NCBI RefSeq assembly: GCF_907165205.1
Contig: NC_058190.1
Span: 9,184,001 to 9,248,000, forward strand
Reading direction: 5' to 3'
Length of the DNA: 64,000 bases
Origin: Coccinella septempunctata
Lineage: Eukaryota; Arthropoda; Insecta; Coleoptera; Coccinellidae
Part shown: one piece after another, positions 1 through 10,984 of the stretch
Numbering within the stretch: position 1 is the first letter of the stretch
Layout: each line of letters starts with the position of its first letter
Notes under the pieces: generated by a model
Told to the model about the DNA's origin: nothing
Databases searched by the model: none
What the model saw: only the letters and a program-made list of their open reading frames with translations
Program-made: the position numbers and the translations under genes

Positions 1-715
1 GTTAGTCAAGCTGCAATTAAATCTCTCGCAGCAGACAAATGCAACTCGGCACAGGTATTTGAATGCAGATCTAAACTCTCCAAATTGGGAAGCTTCAACA
101 GACTGCAACTGATTGGGGTAGCTGGACACTCTGGCTTCAGAGGCAACGAAGTATCGGATGCTCTAGCCAAAGAAGGCGCAACATCAGCGCTTATTGGCCC
201 GGAACCTAGTAAAGAAATTTCCAATTCCTCAATCAGGGAACGGAACAACAGCTGGTTAAAGCGAAAGGTCCTGGAGCAATCGTCCTGGACTGCGTCACTC
301 GCACAGGGCTATTTCAGTGCCTCCCAGCCTATACGCAAGTCGTTGGCTAGAGTTTTCTAGAACCAATCTGAGATCTATCATGGCGGTTTTCACGGGACAT
401 TGTAGACTCAGAGCCCATCTTAAAAAGCTTAGCATCATCGATGACCCGCTCTGCAGACTCTGCTTAGAGGAGGACGAAACGATTGAACACATCCTCTGTG
501 ACTGCCCGGCGGCAGACAGGGTCAGACTTGGTGTATTTGGTTCTCCGAAGATGGTCCTAGAGAAACTCAAGAATCACTGCCCGTCCGAAATCTTCTACTT
601 TTTGAGTAGGATGGGACTGGAGGGAGAGATCTAGCTCTACGAGCTTGCCTGTGTGCAACAATAGACCGCTTGGTCGCAGTGGCAGGTTTGGTTTATCCGT
701 CCAACACACCCAGCA
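1..715 (+). mobile_element. LINE 3' end with RNase H domain and zinc-knuckle tail (family C), decayed
   Basis: This is the 3' end of a non-LTR retrotransposon, cut by the window start. Frame 1 opens with VSQAAIKS, the DSQAA strand of an RNase H domain, and continues to GVAGHSGFRGNEVSDALAK at about 118-170, which matches the WVPGHxGxxGNExAD signature of RNase H in R1/jockey-type LINEs. Near position 350 the reading passes to frame 2 (about 317-634), which encodes CRLCLEEDETIEHILCDC, the Cys/His-rich tail typical of these ORF2 proteins. The change of frame shows it is dead. The 3' end is near the CCCAGCAATCAG motif at about 708-719. A second copy lies on the minus strand at 43650-44130. Confidence 0.85.
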
Positions 716-729
716 ATCAGTAATCAGGA

Positions 730-1775
730 TACGGATGGCGAGAAAGTCCCGTGATATAAACTCCTCTCAATGATATCTTCGATATTATGGATGTAGCAGT
801 ATTGTTGTTCGCACATGATTTGAAGAAATATCTCAGGATACTGAACCTTATTGATTGTATCAGACTACAGTCGGCTCTTGATCGTCTTTCAGGGTGGTGC
901 ACTAGTAACTGATTAAGCTTGAATATCTCCAAATGTTACGTTATGACATACACAAAGAACATAAATTGGAGATCTGGGGATTTTATGCGACTCTGATTGA
1001 TCTTTAATACCACATATCAATCAGTTAGTAGTTGCTGCCAAAGGAACAAGGATTTATAGTAAGAAAAACAAAACACTTTTGTGGTTCAAAGACTTTGATA
1101 GCTCTATTTAATAGTATGATTAGAAGTAGGTTGGAATATTGTAACATAGTTTGGAGACCTATACATCAATATCATAGGAAAAGAATTGAGTCAGTTCAAA
1201 GAAAATTTTACAAATATTCAATTTGGAAGGAGGATGGTGTTTACCCTCCTATAGTATATGATCAGAAATTGTTACTCTCGTGATTCTATGCACAGTCCAT
1301 TGTGAATAGGGTAAATGTGTGTGCATTGATGCTTCTTTATAAAATTGTTAATGGCAGAATTGATTGTTCGGAAATTTTGTCTGGTTTGCCATTTCTGGTT
1401 CCCCGTTTGGCTTCTTGGAGTGAGGAGGTGTTCAACTGTGGAGCGGGGAGAACGAATTGGAGTAGTAAACTACCAATTTATTTTTCTTGTAGATTGTTCA
1501 ACTCGCTCTCAAGTATATGTGACATACATCACGATTCTATTCGCTCCATCGTGGAGGCCTATTATTTTCACAGCTCTGTGAGTTGATCTTGAGGTTGGGT
1601 TGGTGTATCTTTTTCCTTTTTTCTTGTTGTTGATTGATTATGTTTATTGTAATTCGTTATGTGTTCCACATGGCAATATTGTAATGAAAGTTTTGTATTT
1701 TCCTGTAATTGGGGATTAACCCTGTTGGCAATAACTGACTAATGATTATATCATTATTATTTATTATTATTATGA
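730..1775 (+). mobile_element. jockey/CR1-like LINE fragment: RT palm to 3' tail, decayed
   Basis: The plus strand carries the C-terminal half of a LINE reverse transcriptase. At about 786-905 it reads VAVLLFAHDLKKYLRI and then CIRLQSALDRLSGWC, the segment around the catalytic YADD box; the box is FAHD here, so the second Asp context is altered. A stop follows at once (SN*LSLNISKC). At 1032-1283 comes the thumb region MIRSRLEYCNIVWRP with IESVQRKFYKYS, and 1302-1586 holds the C-terminal tail. The 3' UTR ends with GTTGGCAATAA and an ATT-rich tail at 1743-1770, as in CR1/jockey-type elements. Stops and frame changes make it non-functional. It directly abuts the family C LINE on its left. Confidence 0.8.
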
Positions 1776-1959
1776 AGAAACTTGAAGATGTGGAGAGAAT
1801 TTTTTGGGAAAAGATTCACACGAAAAGGTATTAATTGAACTTTACATGAATTCTCAACAGCCTGTATCTTTTCAACCGAATCGAATTGGAAAAATGGTAA
1901 AGCAAAAAAGTGTTGAACTGTTGAAGCATGTAAAAAGCCCATTAACAAGTAAAACTACT

Positions 1960-2396
1960 CAGCACCTGCAGAAACCTTGTCAGTCCGTTGATCAGAAGAC
2001 TATATTGATTAAGATATGGATGTTTTTGCGATGGTCGATGATTACCTACGAATCACATACAGAAGTCCATCTATTTCGAGGAGGACCAATCATTAAGGTT
2101 TGTTTGGATGCCAGAGCTGATTTATTTGTATTTCCAAGAACCATGAACTAACAGATGTGGTAGAGAAAACCGGGGATTTCCTCATCTGGCATGACCTTAA
2201 CGATTCCCTGACTAAATCCAATGGAGCAGACTTGGGAGTCTTGAGACCAGTTACAAACAGCCCTTGGTGTACACAGAGTACAGCCACAATATTTAGGCAA
2301 CAAATTGAGCAGGATTATCACAACAAGTTGGTGGAAAGCATGCAGGCAAGATCTCAAGCAATTGTTAATGCACGTGGAGGTCATATTTTGTATTGA
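1960..2396 (+). pseudogene. Tc1/mariner transposase relic, C-terminal part
   Basis: The clearest signal is the C-terminus at about 2285-2396, IFRQQIEQDYHNKLVESMQ followed by RSQAIVNARGGHILY and a stop. This is the usual end of Tc1-like transposases (SMPRRxxAVIxARGGxTKY). Just upstream, about 2185-2245, another frame reads IP*LNPMEQTWES, matching the SPDLNPIExxWD motif that carries the third catalytic acid, with a stop where Asp is expected. The 1960-2150 part resembles the middle of the protein only weakly. No terminal inverted repeats were found, so the element limits are unknown. Confidence 0.7.
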
Positions 2397-2569
2397 GGGT
2401 GAATAGAACTATGAATTTCTGAAATCTTCAGGTTTTCAGTAGGCTTTCATACGTCAATGTGAAAACAATGCTTTGTATTCTAACTTTAAGAACTCTATGT
2501 ATATATACATATTTCAAGGTGAAATTAATTTTTCAGTAGAGAAAACGAAAATTAATTCAATATCCCCAA

Positions 2570-2960
2570 CTTTTGTCGAGCAGTTTAGCTCAGATTTTCA
2601 TCGCAGAACGACCCCCATCTTCCCAAATTCGGCAGTCTCGTATTAACTCCGCCGATATGGCCACGCGGATTGAAAGATCCCGGCGGCGGCCTGCACCGCC
2701 AACGTTCCCGATTTCCCCAACGGGGGCCACTCAGACCGGATAAGCCGCTCAACAATTCACCGGCACGCTTTATGTCTTTGCAATATGTGCGGCGCGGCGT
2801 GGAGAAAGAGAGACGAGCGCCGCGACACCGATCACAAGCCCCGTCCGTGCGCCCAGTGAACCGTTGACCCTCGGCGGTTTGTCGCTCGATCATGCGGCCT
2901 TTTGGACCCTCGTTCTCGGTCCCTCCCGTCTAGTTTAACGCCCTCGAAAGGTATTATATT
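2570..2960. other. GC-rich single-copy island
   Basis: About 390 bases of clearly GC-richer, CpG-containing sequence (for example GGCGGCGGCCTGCACCGCC near 2680) between AT-rich transposon relics. Reading frames of 65-102 codons exist on both strands, but none resembles a known protein, and open frames are expected by chance in GC-rich DNA. It may be a conserved non-coding element or an exon that I cannot recognise. Confidence 0.4.
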
Positions 2961-3459
2961 CGTTTTCGTCATAAATTCTCCCCCGCTTGTTTCATGCCCG
3001 GTTCCATCCAGTATTGCTTAGCTGCTTAAATTATAACAAAGAAGTACAGGCTGGGTCGAATCGGACGCGTCCTCTGACAACTCTGTTTCTATCTGAATTT
3101 TTTATCTAAGTAAATTTTATCTTTATAATTCTTCTTCAAGAATATCTCAGATTTAGACGTCTACGGTGTTTCAAGATTAAAAGTTCTGAAAGATGTTCAA
3201 AAAGTTGTTTTTTTCTAAAAATGTTTCTCGACTGAGCTACAGTCTTTCGGAGGTACCTTGAAGGGGCTAACACACTAGCCAGGAAAGGAGAAGGAACTCC
3301 TTTCAGTGAGCCAAAACCTTTCTGTGGAATAGGAAAATGTAACTCGAATCAAGGAAAAAACCGATAGAGAAACGCTCCGGCTGAAAATTCCTGGGTTGAA
3401 TCCTTCCAAAAAGTTCCTTCGAAACTTTAGTACTGCGAGATTAAGAATATGCTACACCT
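2961..3459. other. AT-rich stretch with no recognised feature
   Basis: I see no coding signature, repeat homologous to the rest of the window, or RNA gene here. Confidence 0.5.
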
Positions 3460-3540
3460 ATACTCCATTCACTTTTATTTTAGCAGTCGGTTGACCATGA
3501 AATAATTTTCTCAAGTTTTTGTAACTGGAACGGAGTAATG
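3460..3540 (+). mobile_element. Solo left end of the 1.2 kb TIR element family
   Basis: Starts with TATACTCCATTCACTTTTAT and continues through the AGCAGTCGGTTG motif into AAATAATTTTCTCAAG, matching the left end of the copies at 18581 and 22420. Homology stops near 3540, where a LINE fragment begins. It is an orphan end only 200 bases from a complete copy (3738-4926). Confidence 0.75.
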
Positions 3541-3737
3541 TAGTTTCCCTGATGAGATGTACTTTTAGAGAGGACCAGGACTCTCTTTACTATATGTAGC
3601 GGAATGAGATCTGCGATGACTCCAAGTGCTCTAGTTGGACACGTTGTACTAGTCTCAGTGATGCACGCACAGGCAAGCCTTTGTACCTTGTCGAGTATTT
3701 TTCTCGTGCTCTTCGACTCTGCTAGGAATGCATCAAG
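3541..3737 (-). mobile_element. LINE fragment (R1/jockey type, region between RT and RNase H)
   Basis: The minus strand encodes KILDKVQRLACACITETSTT followed by TRALGVIADLIPLHIV. This matches the conserved LxKVQRLACLxITGAMRTTPTxALExLxxLPPLH block found between reverse transcriptase and RNase H in R1/jockey-type LINEs. It is wedged between a solo end and a complete copy of the 1.2 kb TIR element. Confidence 0.75.
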
Positions 3738-4926
3738 TATACTCCATTCACTTTTATTTTAGCAGTCGGTTGGCCATGGAAATTTGACACATTTCACTCT
3801 GTATGGTACGAAAATGTGGGGTTATGACGCTTGTCACAACATTTTTGGGCGCTATGTTGCCCGTTCAACGTAAAAGTTTCTGTTGTTATTTATTTTATCA
3901 CAATGTCGAATCTCTTCGGAAAATATGTGACGAACATAATTGAAGTTTATACAAACTGATTGAAGGCATACCAAATCCAGTTATTCGCATGGAAAATACA
4001 AGAGATCAGTATATCATAATGTGCACTAGCTTGTGAGAGTTCGTTATCTCTTTGGCCAAAGTTTGAATACATTACATCAGTTGTAGATTTCAAAAATATC
4101 AACCCGAAGATGAAATGCATATGATGCAGTGGTTGGGAATGGGTATCTCCCAAAGGATTTAACAGATAATTACAAGAATGTTAAATTCATCAACAAAAAT
4201 CATCTTGCATCAATATACATAAGTAAAAGGAATAAAAGGAAGTTTCAAGTCAAAATGAACTTCTCGTTTGAACAAAAATTTTACATGAATAAACAATTAA
4301 CAGTTCAACAGGCGCATATTTGTGGCTGTTCATCTTAATACATTGATATAATAATAATTAGGTATTTATTGGTATCTTGAGACATTTACAATGTATAGGA
4401 CAAGTAAAATGAAAAATAGAAAAATCAATTTTCGGGAAGTTATTCTGCGATGACATTAATCGAAAATCCTGTAGTAAACTTTTCGCATTATTCACTCAAA
4501 CATAAAATTCTCAAATGCCACCACTTTTTTGGGTCTCCCAATAGAAGGAAATTCTTTGTCATCCTCTTCATTCGCAATCTTTTTGATTGTGGAAATATTC
4601 AGCTGAAATATAAGTCATTTAGGTTCATATGAAACATTATATACCTAAATTCTCTTACATTGAATATGTTCATTACCGTCTGACGTATTGTGGATTTTAG
4701 AATATCAGGGTATAACTATTTGAATGAGCGGACCTGAATTCTAAATAGCACTTCCTGAAACCCTGTCTCTTTTTTCAATCACTTTCGGCATTTTCGTCAT
4801 AAAAATTGATATTAGTTGTGGCAACGGCGTTATGATATTAACGACCTTACTCCGTTCTAGTCAAAAAAATTTGAGAAAATTATTTCATGGCCAACCGACT
4901 GCCAAAATAAATAAGAATGGGGCATA
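3738..4926 (-). mobile_element. 1.2 kb TIR DNA transposon, copy 1
   Basis: The element begins TATACTCCATTCACTTTTAT and ends with the inverse, ATGGCCAACCGACTGCCAAAATAA up to GGGGCATA. The terminal inverted repeats are about 35-40 bases and include AGCAGTCGGTTGGCCATG. The interior is homologous along its whole length to the copies at 18581, 22420, 31213 and 53666, in reverse orientation relative to 18581. The minus strand near 4530-4610 carries the same short helix-turn-helix-like remnant described at copy 2. The ends are compatible with a TA target duplication. There is no open transposase frame. Confidence 0.85.
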
Positions 4927-4944
4927 CACTTCCTCTACACTGGT

Positions 4945-5310
4945 GTAAATCAAATCGAGTGTAGAAAAGTGCTACTCTTTTTATGCAAACAAAAGGACCT
5001 ACTAGAACTGGCGAACAGTTTGAATTGAAATTTTTGAAGCTCCATGCATTGACCATAACTGCACTTCAAGGGATCAATTTGCTGGCTATCTATGGAGCTG
5101 AGATAGTTCTCAAAGTTGTGCCACTGATGAAAGAATATATAAACGTGCCTCCATCTGCGAAGATGACAATTTTGTTTTTGGTTGAGCTGAGGAGATTGTT
5201 CATATGAATCAAGAAGAACAGACCTGAGCCTTGGGGTACTACAGGCTACAGGATTAACATCGAATGCAACCAAGTTTACAGCTTCCACGATCATTATGAC
5301 TTTAGTCATA
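4945..5310 (-). mobile_element. jockey-type LINE reverse transcriptase fragment
   Basis: The minus strand reads VPQGSGLFFLIHMNNLLSST, then KNKIVIFADGGTFIY. These are RT motif 4/B (GVPQGSVLGPLLFLIYxNDL) and motif 5/C, where the YADD catalytic box has become FADG. Loss of the second Asp plus frame breaks makes it inactive. It abuts the end of the 1.2 kb TIR element on one side and the R4-like LINE on the other. Confidence 0.75.
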
Positions 5311-5329
5311 ATGAACTACTCTCCACATT

Positions 5330-6990
5330 CACTTTTCTCATATATCAAAAGGATTCAGCTCTGTTTGTGGTGATAGAGTCCAGGCTACACAACTTGTTGT
5401 CGGTTGAACTTTTGATCTCCCCGCAGTTCTTTTTTAAGTGCTTGTCAAGTTCTTCTGTATTTCCTATGTACTTGCGTATCGTTCTCGACATCCAAGATTA
5501 CTGCTTTCTGCATGACTCTTCAGAAACTTTCGTCTAATTGGTCTTTTAAATTCTCTGGTAGTTTCTTCACTATTCGACCTGTAGGTGAAATGACAATATC
5601 TATTGTCTCCTGGTTTGTTTCTCGAGATCTCCTTATTTTTTATTTTGAAATTTTTTCGATGGGTCCAGCTGGTAGATTGTTATTATTCGGATTCGCCAAG
5701 TCGATGAATATTGTTCTGTTCCCAGCCTTATTCAGCAATATAAGGTCAGGTATTGCGAGTTATTTTCCGGTCTGTCAGAACCGTGCGATCCCAGTAGAGC
5801 TTGTGATGATCATTTTCCCATACAGAATCTGGATGGTAATTGTAATAGGGAACCTTTTTAGACCTTAGAAGTTGGTATTATTTATTTAGTGCTGATGCTC
5901 ATCGTGTCTTTTCTTCTAATCCGTGTCCGCGAACTTCTGGTATACCCCGGTGATGTGCTGGATGGTTTCATGTGTCACACTGCCATAACGACGGCTATCG
6001 TCCACCACTGATATTTCATGTAGTTCCTTGTTGGAATCACCTAACCCTGTATGCCAAGGATGAAGTCCTCTATCTCGATAAACAACCTTCAGGAAGTCAA
6101 CTGGTAGTTCAATGCAAATATTTCGACGTAATCATGGTTGACCCTGTTCTAGTGCCTTCCATGCAATCAGTATTTACATTTTGCTTTCAGCAGAGTATTC
6201 GACTGCTTCCGTGTGAACCTTATGCAGCTTTAATAGAGTAGAACCATTAGCATCACACACTACTCTATGAAGTTCTGATGCAGCAGCCTTGTTCAGGAAG
6301 TCTGTGATGTGGGTATGTTTGGACAAATCAACAACTCCTCGAACCCCAGAAGCAGCTTTTTTCGTTCAATTGAGCTTTTAGGGTGACGTTTGTAATGTTT
6401 TATCAGCATTGTTTTTATTTTACTCTGTAAGGCTGCTAAATCGATAGGGGTTCAAGGTTCAAGAGATGATACCGAATGTGTAGTTCAGTGCTGAGCAAGC
6501 GTAGGTATAATCGCTTTTATCCGATTTTTCATTATATCGCAGTCTTCTAGTAAAATCCTCAGCTAATTATTTCTTCATCTGGCTCTGATTGATCCTTCTA
6601 GCCTGTTTGATCCCTAGATACTTGTACGTGTCTCCCTCCTCCAAAACTTCGATTTCTGCACCTTCCTTAAGTTTTAATGAACCGTCTTCTATTTTACCTT
6701 TCATTATATTGGGAAGACGATTTCCAGTCCAAACTTCATTTTTTTATCTTCAGAGAATTCTTCTGCCATTTTCAGCATCTGTTGCATTTGTTTTTTAGTA
6801 GATGCAAAGTGTTTCACATCCTCCACGTGAAGGAGATGATTCAGCTTCATCATTGTTTCACTGCTGCTCTTGATGGGAATCCGTGGTCAGTAAAATTCAA
6901 TCTATGAGACTTGGGATTCAAGGCCATGCAGGACCACAGTGGGTTGAGCGATTCTCCTTGGAAAATTTCGCTGCTTTCATTTGTAGATTG
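5330..6990 (-). mobile_element. R4/R2-like LINE fragment with restriction-like endonuclease, decayed
   Basis: Read on the minus strand from about 6990 downward: a GDSLSPL-type box as GESLNPLWSCMALNP; MKLNHLLHVEDVKHFA where the catalytic DD of RT has become ED; GAEIEVLEEGDTYKYLGI (conserved RT thumb approach); SALNYTFGIIS; SGVRGVVDLSKHTH; the HETIQHITG box of the Cys/His motif region; then DHHKLYWDRTVLTD with AIPDLILLNKAGNRTIFIDL. The last segment fits the PD-(D/E)XK restriction-like endonuclease found C-terminal to RT in R2/R4/Dong-clade elements, followed by DIVISPTGRIVKKLPENL. Numerous stops and frameshifts are present. The clade is assigned by domain order, not by phylogeny. Confidence 0.75.
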
Positions 6991-6999
6991 GTGGGCCAG

Positions 7000-7329
7000 G
7001 TTAACATGACATTATTATTATTAGGTGCATTAGGAGGATGTAATATTCTGCTCATCTTTCTCTTGAGGAGGTGATGGCTATCACAGTATAATTTCAGTTG
7101 TTGGCATGTGCGGTAGAATAAATCTCAAAGATTTAGAATATTGGAATTGCTAGTTCAACAGCTAGAGAATGCGATCATTCTGCTATCCTGGTATTTGTAG
7201 AAAATGTGGCTTCTCTTGAGAATCTCGGTATGACCTCACAATGTCGTAGATTCCACAAGAGGTGGATATTTTCTGCGAAGGACGTGAATTAGAAAGAAAA
7301 ACCGGGCAATGAAAATGAAGTAATCAATC
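7000..7329. other. AT-rich stretch with no recognised feature
   Basis: It contains a short ATT run (about 7013-7022) at the border of the R4-like LINE and nothing else I can name. Confidence 0.45.
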
Positions 7330-7720
7330 GCACAGGAACTGAAAAAAATGGGTGTTTGCTTCCCGGCGAGGTTGAAATACGTAAATTGGTCTGCGGTCAT
7401 TGATGGAATTAGCGCCCACAGCAGAGTGTAATGGATCGTTAGCCGTTCGATTGATCACCGTTCTCGTTTAACTACGGTTCACAGAATCGACGTAAATAAT
7501 ATCCAGCCTTTGCTATTCGAATGTGGAGTCCGGGATTTGCATTCCTGCGACGGTACAACCGACCGGGATATGGTAACGGCCCGTAAGGATAATGTCACAT
7601 GAAATTCCATACCTAGTGGTGCATAAGATAACTCGACCTCTCGATGCCAAACAATATGTGACTGACCGATAGCTGCGTTCATTTGACCGGGGATTATGCT
7701 GTTTTGCGAATCACCGCTCC
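7330..7720. other. GC-richer single-copy island
   Basis: Mixed-composition sequence with several TAATTA/ATTGATC-like motifs and no coding signature on either strand. It contrasts with the flanking LINE debris and is not repeated elsewhere in the window. Confidence 0.35.
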
Positions 7721-7859
7721 TGAAATGATATAATTTAAATGATCATAATAAACCTTTCAAATGAAAGCCTCCATACATAATCGAGCTACACTCTAGGTGC
7801 CTTTGTGTGAGCAAGCAAAATTGTTTTCCCCAAATCTATTGAATTTCTAAAAAGAATAC

Positions 7860-8040
7860 TCGAACATATGGGGACAACAAAACACATCACAAGGGTTTTA
7901 CCGAAGAAGCCCAAACACTACCAGAAATTCGCCAAGGTGACAGTCTGAGTCCAATTTTGTTCAATTCAATTATGGATAAAATAATCAGTAGTGTAAAAGA
8001 AGTCTCTGGAGGATACAGGATGGGACAAAGATCAATAAAG
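7860..8040 (+). mobile_element. RTE-like LINE (family B), 5' segment of an interrupted copy
   Basis: Encodes LPEIRQGDSLSPILFNSIMD followed by KIISSVKEVSGGYRMGQRSI, the RT motif 4/B region of RTE-like LINEs. The reading stops dead at IKII, exactly where the catalytic CYADDA box should follow, because an antisense family A LINE begins at 8041. The continuation resumes at about 9057. Confidence 0.8.
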
Positions 8041-9056
8041 ATAATTCATTCATTCATTCATTGCTATATTGGGGAATGGGGGGAATGAATCTACAAAAAG
8101 ACGAAAAAAGGGAAAAAACAAAAAGAAAAAGGAAAAAAAAAAGAGGTTCAAACAGACTTATAATTTTTCAGGGCTTATTGCGACTGTGTGCTCTCCTGTG
8201 ACTGTAGAGACCCAACCGTGACCTACATATCCTACCACACTCCGGGCATGGATAGTCACCAACCGCTAGTTCTTCCCAGTTATGATTGGCATTAACTGAT
8301 TTTAGGGATTGATGTAGTGTATCCATAAACCGCTCATACTGGCCTCCTGGTTTCCGGGCTCCCTCAGTGAATTCGCCATATAGAGCTATTTTGGGGAGAA
8401 TGTGGCCGCTCCATCTGAGTCGGGCCCTCGCTACTTGAGTCTCAACTGTTGTACAACTCGCGCGCTGCAAGACTTCTGCATTCGAAACTTTGTGGAACCA
8501 TCTGATGTGCATTATCTGTCTTAGATGACGTTGCTGCGTTTGTTCAAGCTGTTTAATATGTCGCCTGTAGGGCGTTCAGCTTTCGCTTCCGTAAAGAAGC
8601 GTTGGGAGGACCACTGCCTTGTAAACAGCTGTCTTGGTCTTCAGATTGAGGTCGTGATTTTGAAACACTTTGTCTTTTAGCTTCCAGAATGCCCGTGATG
8701 CCGCATTGATACGGTTGTGTAATTCCGTGTCAAGGTTAGCCCTAGTATTTATGAAGCTTCCCAAGTATTTGAACTGCTCGACCTGTTCTAGAGTTTCATT
8801 CTCCAGGCTTGAAGGCTTGCTGGCGGACTTACCAGGATTTTGGTTTTGTCGATATTGAGTCTAAGGCCTAAAGCTTCGTATATATGTTTATAGGTGTCCA
8901 ACATTATCTCCGAGCTGCTAGTGATAAGTGAACAGTCGTCTGCATATTGAAGTTCAGTGATAAACTTGGTACGGGTTTTTGCTCTGAGGCGCTTCAGGTT
9001 AAACAGGCCTCCATCAAATCTGAATCTAATCCCGACACCTCTTACGGGCATACTCA
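8041..9056 (-). mobile_element. Family A LINE, copy 1, inserted antisense into family B LINE
   Basis: The minus strand encodes RGVGIRFRFDGGLFNLKRLR, then TELQYADDCSLI with an intact YADD box, FINTRANLDTELHNRINAAS, RLRWSGHILPKIALYGEFT and a terminal C2H2-like finger CPECGRICRSRLGLYSHRR (8168-8260). Frames are broken, and the copy is 5'-truncated relative to a full element. The 3' tail is (TTCA)n at 8042-8062 on the plus strand, i.e. (TGAA)n in the element's sense. The two edges coincide with the break in the family B reading frame. Other copies: 33040-34146 and 45336-45745. Confidence 0.85.
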
Positions 9057-9690
9057 TGTCCGCTATACTGATTATGCAACCTTGATAGTCGACGACGAGG
9101 ACCACTTACACGATTTATACGACTGCTATATTGGTTCCAACTGAAAGCCTTAATATGCAGATATCTGTAGAAAAACAGAATGGTCATAGCAAAAGAGCCT
9201 ACAAGATGTAAATTAGCTGTGAACAACAACCCCATTCACCATAGCATGCAATGTAAATCACAAGCTCCAAAAACTTACAACAAGAAATACAAGCCCAAGT
9301 GAATAAAGCCTCAAGAATATCTGGCTATCTGAGTGACCGGAAAAACAAATACATGTCCGTTGATAGTAAAGTCCGCATATTATACAAAACAGTGATAAGA
9401 CCTATACTTACATATGCAGTGGAAACTCGAGCGGACCCAGCAAGAACGAATAACATAATGAGGGCAACAGAGATGAAAACATTAAGAACTTTTGAAGTAG
9501 TAAGCTTAAGAGACCAAATAAAGAGCGGAGTTATAAAAGAAGATCTGAAAATTCAAGACAAAGTACGATTCATGAGATCTGCTTTCCAAGAACCAAGAAG
9601 CTGAAGAGTAGAAGAAAGAAAAATTAAAAAAAGAGAAAGAAGAAGACTTGCTTACCTTCTGTTAATTTTGCAAGAAACATTAACTCACTC
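9057..9690 (+). mobile_element. RTE-like LINE (family B), 3' segment of the interrupted copy
   Basis: It resumes with RYTDYATLIVDDEDHLHDLY, a mutated CYADDATLIA box, and continues (with frame changes) through KASRISGYLSDRKNKYMSVD, RILYKTVIRPILTYAVET and LRTFEVVSLRDQIKSG, the thumb and C-terminal region of RTE-like ORF2. Joined to 7860-8040 it makes one colinear RT relic. It is degenerate. Confidence 0.75.
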
Positions 9691-10129
9691 AATGCAACGA
9701 CATTTCATATGCTATCTTACCACAGTATAAGCGCACCCATTGCCGAATAAACACACCTTGTTGACAAACAAATCTGAACGCTTGATCATTACATATTATC
9801 GTTTGCTAACTTATCTAATTCAGATACATAATGTCAACGAACTTTAAGGGAAAAGGAAAAATATTACCTATAACAATGTATTTTCGTGAGATCAAAATAG
9901 TAGCACTTTCTGAGATAGGACGTCAACAGGTATGAAGAAAAAGCTAAAACCATAATGGATAGGATTTGTACATTTCGTGAGATCTTCCATAAGAGAAGTC
10001 GATTTTTGGAGGTACGTATCTCAAAAGAGTAACTTTTTGAAATTTGAAATACGTCACTTTGTGACATTAACGACGAATTGTGTAGCATGATGCTGGAAGG
10101 GTGGGTATTCCAATCAAAAAATGGGAAAA
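9691..10129. other. AT-rich stretch with no recognised feature
   Basis: No repeat homologous to the rest of the window and no coding signature were seen. Confidence 0.45.
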
Positions 10130-10465
10130 AAATGTGATTCTCGAATAAATCCGAACGCGAATTCGGAAGCAGAAAATAACGAAACCCTAGTCCGGGCCTG
10201 TTCGTCAAATGAACCGGTTAGTCATCCTGCTAGCGAGGATTGCCACTACACCCGCCGCCGCCGCGCTGCTGCTCCGTTGATCATGACGGCCCCCGGCGTC
10301 ATTAGGGCCCGCTTACGACACGAAACTGCTGTGGCGGGACCGCGTTTACGATGCCGAGGGCATTATCTCTTCGCTTATGCCTCGTTTCCATGTTCGCTTT
10401 TTTCCTTTATCTGCGCCAGGAACGATGGATGGGTCGAAGGGTCAAATGGAGATTTTAATATGCTC
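10130..10465. other. GC-rich single-copy island
   Basis: GC-rich, CpG-containing sequence with a short run of GCCGCC units near 10250. A 119-codon frame spans it on the plus strand but shows no recognisable domain and reads into AT-rich flank. Confidence 0.4.
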
Positions 10466-10984
10466 AAATTAATTACCTAATTCGTTATTACGCGAGGAAG
10501 GCCGATGATTTATTGGGTCCACCGTCAGGAACAGCTCGAGGCCGAAATAGATACACATCCGAAATTAACATTTCGACAGTACCCTCTTCCAGACTATAAT
10601 GACTTTGATTAACAATAATCAAAACAGGTTATCATTTCTGTATTGATATTCCAGACACTTTCGGTTCTCCATCTTCATTAGTCCATCTTTTGTTGTTCTA
10701 TGCATTCCTACTTGCGACTAATCTATATCTTTCATCAGTTTCATCTCTCCTTACTTCAAGAGAAGATGAAAGAACGTATGAATTTCATGTTTGACGAAGA
10801 AACAATGACCCATCAATAATACTCAGCAACTAAAGGTCTATCTATTTCTTGCACAAAAAATTAGGTTAAATTAAGTTAAGTCAGATTAGTTTAGGGTTGC
10901 CAATCAGAAACATTCCACTACCTCCGCCCTACATAAAGTATAATTCATGAAAATCTTCTCAATTGTGAAAAATTAAGTACCTAA
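10466..10984. other. AT-rich stretch with no recognised feature
   Basis: Contains a short TTAGGTTA/TTAAGTTA-like run near 10863-10895 and nothing else that I can name. Confidence 0.4.

Noticed and set aside
5512..5868. 118-codon hydrophobic plus-strand frame resembling a membrane protein
   Set aside because: It is antisense to the endonuclease part of the R4-like LINE on the minus strand.
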